Below, piece by piece: positions 1-6,266 of a DNA stretch of 6,266 nucleotides. Location: positions 1 through 6,266 of the forward strand of contig DFQC01000059.1 of the NCBI GenBank assembly GCA_002377585.1, given 5' to 3'. The notes beneath the pieces were generated by a model, which ran no database searches, was not told the origin of the DNA, and saw only the letters and a list, made by a program, of their open reading frames with translations. The DNA is from Anaerolineales bacterium UBA3499. Lineage in GTDB: Bacteria; Chloroflexota; Anaerolineae; Anaerolineales; UBA11657. The position numbers were made by a program, and so were the translations under genes. Every line of letters begins with the position of its first letter. Position 1 is the stretch's first letter.

Positions 1-135
1 GGCGGTGAATACGGTGAGTATGGTGGTGGCGAATATGGTGAGTATGGTGGTGAATACGGTGAATATGGTGGCGGCGAATATGGTGAGTATGGTGGTGAAT
101 ACGGTGAATATGGCGGTGGCGAATATGGCGAATCT
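1..135 (+). repeat. 45-bp in-frame tandem repeat coding for Gly-Glu-Tyr units
   Basis: Two adjacent full copies (28-72 and 73-117) differ only in the order of GGT and GGC in their last two glycine codons. A partial copy precedes them (1-27) and a decayed partial copy follows (118-135, where one Tyr has become Ser). Each 45-bp period codes for 15 residues, an 8-residue GGEYGEYG unit plus a 7-residue GEYGEYG unit, so there is also a shorter internal repeat. The array runs off the left edge, so its true copy number is unknown. The period is a multiple of three, so copy-number change keeps the reading frame. Confidence 0.9.
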
Positions 136-360
136 GGCGATGGTCCTGGTACGCCACCTGAAATCCAAGACCTCATAGCTCAAGTCGAGGCTGGAACCAT
201 GACAGAAGATGAAGCCTATGCTGAAGCCGAAGCCATGGGATATGATACGTCAGGACGAGACATTGACGATGATGACGATGAAGACTCAGACTGGGATTCT
301 GATGATAATGAGGACGCAGATTTTACAGATGCAGATTTAGATGAAGACGAACTAGTCTAA
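1..360 (+). CDS. C-terminal part of an unrecognised Gly/Glu/Tyr-repeat protein with an acidic tail (5' end outside window)
   Basis: Frame 1 is open from the window edge to a TAA at 358-360, giving 119 visible residues; the start lies upstream of the window. Residues 1-45 are a low-complexity array of GEYGEYG and GGEYGEYG units. A short linker (DGPGTPPE) leads to a probably helical stretch at about 51-75 containing EIQDLIAQVEAG and EDEAYAEAEAMG. The last 40 or so residues are almost all Asp and Glu with a few Ser, Thr and Trp. No catalytic motif, signal or membrane segment can be seen in this part. The ordered phase of the repeat, synonymous third-position changes within it and a terminator 22 bp after the stop all support a real gene. 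The Gly-rich segment is probably a disordered or extended linker or tail, and the acidic end could bind cations or basic partners; both are inference. I do not recognise the family. Confidence 0.8.
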   Translation, partial: GGEYGEYGGGEYGEYGGEYGEYGGGEYGEYGGEYGEYGGGEYGESGDGPGTPPEIQDLIAQVEAGTMTEDEAYAEAEAMGYDTSGRDIDDDDDEDSDWDSDDNEDADFTDADLDEDELV

Positions 361-382
361 TAATCCTCGAAAACCTAACAAA

Positions 383-420
383 AAAACACTAAGTCTACTT
401 TCCAGTAGACTTAGTGTTTT
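383..420. terminator. Bidirectional intrinsic terminator shared by the repeat-protein gene (+) and rnpB (-)
   Basis: The arms at 383-398 and 405-420 are perfectly complementary over 16 bp around a 6-base loop (TTTCCA). On the + strand the stem ends in TTTT, 22 bp after the stop of the repeat-protein gene. On the - strand the hairpin is followed by a run of seven T (complement of 380-386), about 20 bp past the end of rnpB. The outermost four pairs are A:T and belong to the U-tract in each direction. The - strand U-tract is longer, so rnpB termination should be the stronger function. Confidence 0.85.
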
Positions 421-439
421 AACTGCACAGATATAATAA

Positions 440-844
440 GTGCCCTGGTCAGCCTATAAGCCGCGTTCTGTACTGGCCACAATACAGTTTACGTACGATG
501 TACTTCATCCTGCTCAATAGCCAGTGACGATCATCTATCTAGAACTCACATTACTGTGAGTCTCGTGCGGCCCACCCGAAACTCAAATGTGGCGAGTCAC
601 CACATCGCTCCTGCTTGGCCTTGCTCCACGTGAGGGATGCCTAGACAACTGCATTACTGCAGCTGCCGGTGTGCTCTTACCACACCATTTCACCCTCGCC
701 CATAATCTCAATTATGGGCAATATTTTTCTCTGTGACCCTTCTATCGGTTGCCCGACCCGGACGTTATCCGGCACGTTACCCTTTGGAGCGCGGACTTTC
801 CTCAGATGCATAAACACCCGCAATCGCCCAGCCAACCAGAGCAC
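440..844 (-). ncRNA. rnpB: RNase P RNA, bacterial type A
   Basis: This is the catalytic RNA of ribonuclease P, which removes 5' leaders from tRNA precursors together with the RnpA protein. Read on the - strand, the gene carries GAGGAAAGUCC near its 5' end (complement near 795-804), then AGGGUGAAA, GGUAAGAGC, GGAGCAAGGCCAA and, near the 3' end, ACAGAACGCGGCUUAU. Helix P4 forms between the complements of 790-798 and 458-465, with the conserved bulged U retained. One pair is switched relative to the common sequence (CCGCG with CGCGG instead of CCGGG with CCCGG), a compensated change that supports function. P1 pairs the complement of 830-844 with that of 440-454 over 15 positions including G-U pairs, which sets the ends to within a few bases. 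The length of about 405 nt is usual for type A. It lies downstream of, and on the same strand as, the VanW gene, and has its own promoter-like box and terminator. Confidence 0.96.
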
Positions 845-854
845 CTTATCTCTT

Positions 855-883
855 ATTATAACCAAACAAACATCATAAATAAA
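855..883 (-). promoter_or_regulatory. Candidate rnpB promoter
   Basis: A perfect TATAAT lies on the - strand at the complement of 855-860, about 10 bp upstream of the P1-defined 5' end of rnpB, as expected for a -10 box. The -35 position 17 bp further upstream (complement of 878-883) reads TTTATT, a weak match. The element sits in the 40-bp gap after the VanW stop codon, so rnpB need not depend on transcription of that gene. Confidence 0.65.
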
Positions 884-884
884 T

Positions 885-2735
885 CTATAGATCATTTTCG
901 ACATCTTCTTTAGGTTCCAAAACAATAGCTCCTTCCGGCAATTTCGCTTCTGGACCAAACTCATAGACTGAACCCCATGGTTGGTATGTGGTACGTATCG
1001 TATCCTCAATAATCACTTTGCTGTCATAAACGACAACTCTTTCTACAGCAATTTTTGCGCCTTCATTCTCCCAGTCCACCTGTTTTATTTCGCCTTTTTC
1101 TAATGAAGGATTGAATTCATACACCGCTTCCTTGGCCTCCACAATATCAGTCACTTCGGCTTCTGACACTGTTACGACGCGCGGATCAAATGCACTATAA
1201 AATCTGAAAACCAGAGACTGATCAGTTTCATCTAGCTCAGTTTCAATTAGAAGCCATGCATCCCTGTCATTATGAAAACGGAAGTCAGCTACTGGCGAGA
1301 ATATAGTTGCATCCAACCCTGGCCCAGGGCTATTCAAGCCTTGTTCATAATACCCCACTCTGTATGCATGTGGATTTCGTTCAATTATTGGATAACCCCC
1401 ATAAAACGCTGCCCTAAATGCAGTAGTACTCACTTGGCAAATGCCTCCACCAACTCCTTGTATTGTTCTACCGCCATAAATAATCCAAGCCTCTGCAAAC
1501 CCAGTATCGAGGCTTATATCGCCTAGATTATCGTTGAATGAAAATTCACCGCCAGGTGGAATCATCACTCCATTCATCATGTCAGACCCCGCCTTGACAT
1601 TCTGCTGCCGACTTTCACCACTCCCTCTAAAGAATGTCTTAGCTTCTGCTACCAGGCCTGTAATTCCAAGCTCATCCATGGTAGTATCATCACCCAACTC
1701 TGGTTCAACATCATCAAATTGAAAAAAAACTGTGTTTTTTCCTGATTCAAGCGCTCCGATCACTAAACCCAAAGTAGCATTAAGGTCTAGTTCTCTGCCC
1801 ATAATAGCAGGACTAACAATTGCTAGATCGTTAATTTCATCATCAAATCCAAACTTGGCATTTCTCGGCTCTATTCTCAACTGCTCTCCAGCATATTCCA
1901 AAAATTCCATCATGCGTTCTTCATCTACAGTTATATTGTACTGATTGTTATTTGCATCCTCATTCCGACGAAACACTAACATATCAATAAGAGATGCCTG
2001 GTCAACCACCCACGCCGAGCCGTCTATATCAGTAGGGTCCTCTACTGATATAACTAAAGGTGAGTCAATTATCATTTGACCAATATTCCTCTGCCTCTCA
2101 ACATCTACTTGCATTGGAGTAAATTCATCAACTTTAAGTTGGACTTCAGCACGAACCATGTTAGACAGTGGTTTCATTATCTTATCTGTATTTTCTACGA
2201 TATCCAGAGTTCTTCCCTTTTGGCCCTCATCTAGGGTAAATATGCTTCCTATTACAGAAAATGAAGCATCACGCGGCAATACATTTATATCTCTGGATAT
2301 TCCTTTCAACAATTCATCAGTCATTACCATATCAAGTATTATTACAGGAGCAATATGATAGCCATAATAGAAACTATCCCATTGTTCTAACAAGTCACTC
2401 AACAACGACCCAGAATGACCTATTGCAAATGCCTCGTCAATAGCATCTTCCACTTTGACTGACATTCCTAATTGACTAGGCGTAAAAGTCCATGTTTTAT
2501 CGAGATCCCTCAACACAATTGCCTCTTTATTAAGAAACACCGTTTGTCTACTTAATTTCTCTTTTGCCTCAATCTTATCCAGACCTCCAAGATCGATACC
2601 CCACACGGTAACACCTGGAAATATTCTCTCAAAATGTTCTATTTGATAAATGCCAATCCACAATGCAAGCACACATATGCAAGCAACCGCTAATGACAAA
2701 AACGTAATTACAAACTTAATCAGAGATACTTTCAT
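885..2735 (-). CDS. VanW/YoaR-like membrane-anchored envelope protein with a G5-like C-terminus
   Basis: This 616-residue protein begins with a short cytoplasmic Lys-containing end and one hydrophobic segment at about 7-30 with no clear cleavage site, so it is likely anchored with its body outside the membrane. A motif typical of YoaR-like proteins follows (PGVTVWGIDLGGL, 40-52). Two regions at about 60-205 and 220-345 fit putative peptidoglycan-binding (PG_binding_4) domains. The VanW domain spans about 355-515, with PPGGEFSFN at 393-401, GGGICQVSTT at 429-438 and NPHAYRVGYY at 454-463. Residues 520-595 resemble a G5 domain, an extracellular adhesion or glycan-binding fold. VanW occurs in some vancomycin-resistance clusters but its activity is unknown, and nothing here suggests a resistance operon. 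The ATG start is chosen because it precedes the membrane segment; only a weak GGAT lies upstream as ribosome binding site. The gene diverges from the protease gene. Family assignment is firm; the peptidoglycan role is inferred. Confidence 0.9.
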   Translation of the reverse strand: MKVSLIKFVITFLSLAVACICVLALWIGIYQIEHFERIFPGVTVWGIDLGGLDKIEAKEKLSRQTVFLNKEAIVLRDLDKTWTFTPSQLGMSVKVEDAIDEAFAIGHSGSLLSDLLEQWDSFYYGYHIAPVIILDMVMTDELLKGISRDINVLPRDASFSVIGSIFTLDEGQKGRTLDIVENTDKIMKPLSNMVRAEVQLKVDEFTPMQVDVERQRNIGQMIIDSPLVISVEDPTDIDGSAWVVDQASLIDMLVFRRNEDANNNQYNITVDEERMMEFLEYAGEQLRIEPRNAKFGFDDEINDLAIVSPAIMGRELDLNATLGLVIGALESGKNTVFFQFDDVEPELGDDTTMDELGITGLVAEAKTFFRGSGESRQQNVKAGSDMMNGVMIPPGGEFSFNDNLGDISLDTGFAEAWIIYGGRTIQGVGGGICQVSTTAFRAAFYGGYPIIERNPHAYRVGYYEQGLNSPGPGLDATIFSPVADFRFHNDRDAWLLIETELDETDQSLVFRFYSAFDPRVVTVSEAEVTDIVEAKEAVYEFNPSLEKGEIKQVDWENEGAKIAVERVVVYDSKVIIEDTIRTTYQPWGSVYEFGPEAKLPEGAIVLEPKEDVENDL

Positions 2736-2786
2736 TTGATATCCGTAGTCACATCAAACACCATTTTTGTCTCATTTCTAACTTCC

Positions 2787-2795
2787 TATATAACA
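2787..2795 (-). promoter_or_regulatory. Candidate extended -10 promoter for the VanW gene
   Basis: On the - strand the sequence TGTTATATA (complement of 2787-2795) has the TGn extension plus a TATATA box, about 50 bp upstream of the VanW start codon. No -35 hexamer lies at good spacing: the nearest TTGTCA (complement of 2815-2820) is 22 bp away. This is a weak call. Confidence 0.35.
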
Positions 2796-2825
2796 GGCAC
2801 GTTTCTTGTACTTTTGACAATCATA

Positions 2826-2854
2826 TTAGCAATAATTAGCAACTAGTATATGAT
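2826..2854 (+). promoter_or_regulatory. Candidate promoter for the S8 protease gene
   Basis: TTAGCA at 2826-2831 (4 of 6 to TTGACA) and TATGAT at 2849-2854 (5 of 6 to TATAAT) are 17 bp apart, placing a start near 2861 and a leader of about 40 nt. The heptamer TTAGCAA occurs twice here (2826-2832 and 2836-2842), ten bp apart; the second copy lies within the spacer. Confidence 0.4.
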
Positions 2855-2887
2855 CTTTACCTATAACAATCCAGTCCCACAGATATT

Positions 2888-2891
2888 GAGG
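2888..2891 (+). promoter_or_regulatory. Ribosome binding site supporting the GTG start of the protease
   Basis: GAGG lies 11 bases before the GTG at 2903, slightly long spacing. There is no ATG, GTG or TTG between this GTG and an in-frame TAA at 2864-2866, so GTG is the first usual start codon. Confidence 0.6.
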
Positions 2892-2902
2892 TAGCAATTC
2901 GC

Positions 2903-5275
2903 GTGCCCAGCACTAACACTCCCAATTTAACTTTAGTCAGAGGGAACAAACAAATTGCCCTCGAAAAAGAACCAAGTGTGTTCACAGCCTTAGCTCCAAC
3001 ACGTACTGAACTTCAACGATTACAGTCTACCGAAGGTGTACGCACAGTCTCCAGGATATCTGGACATGTCTTTAAAGCCTATGTAAACCGAAATCAACGT
3101 GACGCAGCTATGTCTGATTTCCGCAGCATGACAAAAGCCGTTTGTCACCACGCATACAAACCAGCTGGTGCAGGAACCACACGATACTATCTATCAGACC
3201 AAATTATTGCAAAATTCAAATCAGACGCATCACCAGCTAATATACAATCTCTTTGTACAACACATGGCGTGCGACCACTGAGAGAATTACCCGGATCCAA
3301 AAATACATTTGTCCTACGAGTATCAGATGCAGCGAAAAAAAATCCTCTAAAAGTATCAAATAACATATCCGCTGAAAATGCAATTGAATATTCAGAGCCT
3401 GACCTCATCGAACGAGTAACACCTGCAAGCATGCCCAACGATCCTGGATTCCAACTTCAATGGTATCTCAAGAGCTGGGATTCTGACGATGTAATTGCTG
3501 GTGCTGATATTTCAATTATTGAAGCATGGAATATTACTCAAGGTAGTCGTGACGTAGTAGTAGCAGTTATCGATGATGGGTTTGAACTGTCGCACCCAGA
3601 TTTTGCAGGCGAAGGAAAAGTCGTTCATCCACTGGACTTCGTTGACGGAGACACAGACCCGAACCCCGATCGTATCTTAGGAGACTATCATGGCACTCCT
3701 TGTGCTGGAGTTGCAATAGCAGAGCAAAACGGATTAGGAGTTGTAGGTTCAGGTCCTGGTTGCGCATTCATGCCAGTTAGAACAAGTTTTCAACAACGTG
3801 ATAGCGATTGGTGGAACATATTTCATGAAGTAAGCCAACATGCCAACGTAATCTCGTGCAGTTGGGGACCACCACCTGTTTATGCTCCCTTATCTTCTGC
3901 ATTAAACGAAAAATTTGCTCAAATTTCAGCTTCTGGAGGACCAAGAGGCAAAGGATGCCTAATTATTTTTGCCGCACACAACTATAATGCACCCCTAAAT
4001 AGCCCCAACGAAGCCGGGTTTCACTGGAGACATATCACTGATCCGCTCGGAGAATTTAGACATACTACCGAACCAATACTAAATGGCATGGCTTCTCATC
4101 CAGATGTTTTAACAGTCTCGGCATCAACAAGCCTGGGCAAGAAAGCTATCTATAGTAACTGGGGACCAGAAGTATCAATCTGCGCCCCAAGCAGTAATGG
4201 ACATCCGCTGCATCCTTCCCACCCATCACCTGGACTAGGAATATGGACAACAGATAATGAGCTCGAGACGCCTGGATTTAAAAGCGGAAGCCAATTTACT
4301 GGTAGTTTCGGGGGCACATCAAGCGCAGCTCCATTGGTAGCAGGTGTTGCAGGTCTAATTTTATCATCCAATCCCGATATCAGAGCTCAAGACGTACGTC
4401 AAATAATAGAGGATACGGCTGACAAAATCGAAGACACAACACCTGATCCTATGCTCGGCCACACTAAAGGAACCTATAACCAATCTGGACATTCAGAATG
4501 GTTTGGATATGGCAAAATCAATGCGAGCAGTGCGTTAGCTTTAAGTACTAATTTTGTAGAACCAAATCTAATACAGCAAGACTCTATTGAAGATCTTGGA
4601 CAACCCAGAACTCAATACAACCGTGTATATTTACTTTTACCGCAAAACTCTGGTCCGGAATGGATACAATCAGTAGTTAGCAGTGATCAATGGTCTAAGA
4701 AACTCTGGACAGTTGGATATTCAGCAGACGATGCTGGCATCGGCAATCTTGACAACCGCTTAGTCATAGTAGTAAATCCAGAAAGTTGGGGAGGAAACAT
4801 GGATTCTTGGTACGAAGAATACTATCCGGGTGTCATATATCTTCCAGTATCCGTCGACCAACCACAAGATTTAACTGACTACCTCAACAATAGTGCGTCT
4901 ACTGTGGTGCAAGATATGCTGTTCAAATCAACAACCACAGACTTACATCCATATAACCCCCAAGGGTCAAATCGAGGCATGCCACGAACCCAATATACAC
5001 GCAACTATTTACTACTGCCGCAAATCACACGGCGAGCCTACTTACAGGCAATTGTTAATAGTGGAGTTATGACTAAATTCCGTTGGACACTCGGATTTTC
5101 CGCAGATGATGCAGGAATAGGAAGCCTAGATAATAAATCGATACTTGCTATCAATTCCCATGAATGGGGACCCAATCTAATAGAATGGTACTCCACTAAT
5201 TACTTAGGATGTGGAATACAACAAATGGACGTAACTACTCCTGGCCAACTACGAAATAATCTACTGTCAATTTGA
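2903..5275 (+). CDS. Subtilisin-family (S8) serine protease with prodomain and duplicated C-terminal domain
   Basis: This 790-residue protein should be an active serine endopeptidase. The catalytic residues are Asp224 (VIDDG), His263 (DYHGTPCAG) and Ser473 (GTSSAAP). The likely oxyanion-hole residue is Asn360, in AAHN where most relatives have AAGN or ASGN. The catalytic domain covers about 205-545. Residues 95-172 (from YYLSDQIIAKFK to EYSEPDLIE) look like a fervidolysin-type prodomain, which would inhibit and chaperone folding before self-cleavage; a further N-terminal region of about 90 residues precedes it. The N-terminus is polar, without a hydrophobic signal or membrane segment, which is odd for this family: either it acts inside the cell or leaves by a route not visible here. 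Residues 568-664 and 694-790 are two copies of one domain that I do not recognise. It starts with GTG and is divergent from the VanW gene. A 64-bp gap without a clear terminator separates it from prfB. Substrate unknown. Confidence 0.92.
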   Translation: MPSTNTPNLTLVRGNKQIALEKEPSVFTALAPTRTELQRLQSTEGVRTVSRISGHVFKAYVNRNQRDAAMSDFRSMTKAVCHHAYKPAGAGTTRYYLSDQIIAKFKSDASPANIQSLCTTHGVRPLRELPGSKNTFVLRVSDAAKKNPLKVSNNISAENAIEYSEPDLIERVTPASMPNDPGFQLQWYLKSWDSDDVIAGADISIIEAWNITQGSRDVVVAVIDDGFELSHPDFAGEGKVVHPLDFVDGDTDPNPDRILGDYHGTPCAGVAIAEQNGLGVVGSGPGCAFMPVRTSFQQRDSDWWNIFHEVSQHANVISCSWGPPPVYAPLSSALNEKFAQISASGGPRGKGCLIIFAAHNYNAPLNSPNEAGFHWRHITDPLGEFRHTTEPILNGMASHPDVLTVSASTSLGKKAIYSNWGPEVSICAPSSNGHPLHPSHPSPGLGIWTTDNELETPGFKSGSQFTGSFGGTSSAAPLVAGVAGLILSSNPDIRAQDVRQIIEDTADKIEDTTPDPMLGHTKGTYNQSGHSEWFGYGKINASSALALSTNFVEPNLIQQDSIEDLGQPRTQYNRVYLLLPQNSGPEWIQSVVSSDQWSKKLWTVGYSADDAGIGNLDNRLVIVVNPESWGGNMDSWYEEYYPGVIYLPVSVDQPQDLTDYLNNSASTVVQDMLFKSTTTDLHPYNPQGSNRGMPRTQYTRNYLLLPQITRRAYLQAIVNSGVMTKFRWTLGFSADDAGIGSLDNKSILAINSHEWGPNLIEWYSTNYLGCGIQQMDVTTPGQLRNNLLSI
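4604..5272 (+). repeat. Two tandem copies of an unrecognised ~97-residue domain in the protease C-terminus
   Basis: The copies at protein positions 568-664 and 694-790 align with no gap at a constant offset of 126 residues. By my hand count they share 42 of 97 residues. Shared blocks are PRTQY, YLLLPQ, a Trp-Thr pair, SADDAGIG followed by LDN, and a later Asn, Trp-Gly, Trp-Tyr and Gly pattern. A linker of 29 residues separates them. At DNA level the copies (4604-4894 and 4982-5272) are well diverged, so the duplication is old. The protein ends exactly at the end of the second copy. Confidence 0.88.
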
Positions 5276-5296
5276 CACTATCAAATTTACAAGCAG

Positions 5297-5310
5297 TATA
5301 CTGTTATAAT
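5297..5310 (+). promoter_or_regulatory. Candidate prfB promoter (extended -10)
   Basis: TGTTATAAT at 5302-5310 is a perfect -10 box with the TGn extension, 30 bp before the prfB start codon. A second -10-like box, TATACT (5297-5302), overlaps it on the upstream side. No good -35 sits at 16-18 bp from either: a perfect TTGACA at 5272-5277 is 19 bp from TATACT and 27 bp from TATAAT. The resulting leader would be about 20-25 nt. Confidence 0.6.
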
Positions 5311-5326
5311 CCATACACAATTTTTT

Positions 5327-5333
5327 GAAGGAG
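5327..5333 (+). promoter_or_regulatory. Ribosome binding site of prfB
   Basis: GAAGGAG lies six bases before the ATG at 5340. It is the strongest Shine-Dalgarno sequence in the window and fixes the start of the short pre-frameshift reading frame. Confidence 0.85.
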
Positions 5334-5339
5334 TCCTAT

Positions 5340-6266
5340 ATGCAGGATTTAATTGCTAGATTAGTGGAAACAAATAAAACAGTCCAGAGCCTAATGGAGC
5401 GTCTTTGACCTACCAAGTAAAAAACAAGAACTAACGGACCTTCAAAAACAGTCAGCTGATCCCGCATTATGGGACAACCCTGATAATGCGCGGAATATAA
5501 TGCAGCAAGTTACCCTATTAAGCGAACAAATTCTAGAATGGGATGATTTAACACGCAGAATATCTGATGCAATAGAATTAGCACAACTTGATGACAATTC
5601 ACTTCTTGATGATATAACAATCGAAGTTACAGAGATTGAGCATAAAACCACTAGATTAGACCTAGAAGCAATGCTTTCTGGCAAGCATGCACGTGGCAAT
5701 GCCATTCTCACACTTCACGCAGGGGCAGGAGGAGTTGACTCTCAAGATTTTGCCGGTATGTTACTTCGAATGTACCTACGTTGGTCAGAAAGACGAGGTT
5801 ACACCACAGAGATCATTGACCAATCAAATAGTGAGGAGGCTGGCATAAAGAGTGCCACAGCAACTATAGAAGGTCCATATGCATACGGATATTTGCGAGC
5901 AGAAAGAGGAGTCCATCGGCTAGTACGCATATCACCATTTGATTCAGCCAACCGACGACACACATCCTTTGCAATGGTTGAAGCATTACCCGTTATCAAT
6001 ACAGTAACGGAGATCAATATAAATCCAAAGGATCTAAATGTAGATACTTTCCGCGCCCAAGGCGCAGGAGGACAACACATGCAAAAAAATGATACTGCAG
6101 TACGAATAACACACATTCCTACTGGTATAGTAGTCCAATGCCAAAACCAACGCTCTCAAGCACAGAATAGAGAGAATGCAATGAAAGTATTACGCGGAAA
6201 ACTTTACGAAGCACTAGAAATAGCACGACAAAAAGAACTTGATGACTTACGAGGGGACTACGTTAA
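5340..6266 (+). CDS. prfB: Peptide chain release factor 2, made by programmed +1 frameshift (3' end outside window)
   Basis: RF2 recognises UGA and UAA stop codons and triggers release of the finished peptide on the ribosome. The ATG opens 22 codons that end at an in-frame TGA (5406-5408). Translation resumes one base forward at GAC (5407) and runs to the window edge, giving 308 codons plus two bases. After the shift, the N-terminal helical domain is followed by the stop-codon recognition tripeptide SPF at residues 198-200 (LVRISPFDSANRRHTSFA) and the catalytic GGQ at 243-245 (GAGGQHMQKNDTAVRITH). The distance between the two motifs is the same as in E. coli RF2 (205-207 and 250-252), and SPF distinguishes it from RF1 (PxT). 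About 55-60 C-terminal residues are missing by comparison with the usual length near 365. Expression is self-limited: ample RF2 terminates at the TGA, scarce RF2 permits the shift. It may also receive read-through from the protease gene. Confidence 0.97.
5396..5409 (+). promoter_or_regulatory. Programmed +1 frameshift site of prfB
   Basis: The site has the canonical parts: an internal Shine-Dalgarno-like GGAG (5396-5399), three bases of spacing (CGT), the slippery CTT codon, then TGA followed by C. The 3-base gap between the SD-like stretch and CTT, which strains the ribosome into the +1 frame, matches the well-studied E. coli arrangement. The frame continues as CTT then GAC. Confidence 0.95.

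Noticed and set aside
1..135. CRISPR array
   Set aside because: The repeat is in-frame, contiguous and coding, with no unique spacers.
669..1009. Open frames of 69 residues (+, 669-878) and 110 residues (-, 677-1009)
   Set aside because: Both lie mostly over the rnpB RNA gene and the end of the VanW gene in other frames, with no ribosome binding site and low-plausibility composition.
1272..2443. Several + strand open frames of 60-84 residues
   Set aside because: They are antisense shadows of the VanW gene, whose domain motifs run through the whole region on the other strand.
2814..2819. Perfect TTGACA as a -35 box on +
   Set aside because: No -10-like hexamer follows at 15-19 bp; the nearest reasonable one (TATGAT at 2849) is too far away.
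5276..5339. Terminator between the protease gene and prfB
   Set aside because: Only a trivial short palindrome (GTCAA/TTGAC around 5266-5276) is seen, without a GC-rich stem or a T-run.
5340..5408. A separate 22-residue peptide gene or a pseudogenised prfB
   Set aside because: The in-frame TGA sits in a complete programmed frameshift site and the downstream frame is intact RF2, so it is regulation, not damage or a separate gene.
5442..6116. Two - strand open frames of 89 and 105 residues
   Set aside because: They are antisense to prfB, whose + strand frame has the SPF and GGQ motifs.

Overview
The window is bacterial DNA, fairly AT-rich outside its first 140 bases. It holds a type A (ancestral-type) RNase P RNA gene, a VanW/G5-type envelope protein, a subtilisin-family protease and the first four fifths of release factor 2 with its programmed +1 frameshift. 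A YoaR/VanW-like protein and a fervidolysin-like prodomain would suit a Chloroflexota-type or other deep-branching lineage, but that placement is inference; no single sequence here fixes the taxon.

Layout. 1-360 (+): the 3' end of an unrecognised gene encoding a Gly/Glu/Tyr tandem-repeat segment (45-bp period) and then a very acidic tail. 383-420: a perfect 16-bp hairpin with A/T runs on both sides, placed to terminate that gene on + and rnpB on -. 440-844 (-): rnpB, with P1, P4 and the conserved core visible and a -10 box just upstream. 885-2735 (-): a 616-residue membrane-anchored VanW/G5 protein upstream of rnpB on the same strand. 2736-2902: a 167-bp divergent intergenic region with candidate promoters in both directions. 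2903-5275 (+): a 790-residue S8 protease with an intact catalytic triad, no visible export signal, and two tandem copies of an unrecognised C-terminal domain. 5340-6266 (+): prfB, cut by the window edge.

The genes do not form an obvious pathway. Two are universal housekeeping genes (rnpB for tRNA 5' maturation, prfB for UGA/UAA termination), each with its own control: rnpB has a promoter and terminator, and prfB has an extended -10 box and a UGA frameshift autoregulation site. The VanW protein is probably envelope-associated. The protease and the repeat protein are the accessory, least understood parts. No mobile element, CRISPR array, tRNA or rRNA is visible. The most promising novelty is the duplicated C-terminal module of the protease; next is the Gly-Glu-Tyr repeat protein with its acidic tail.
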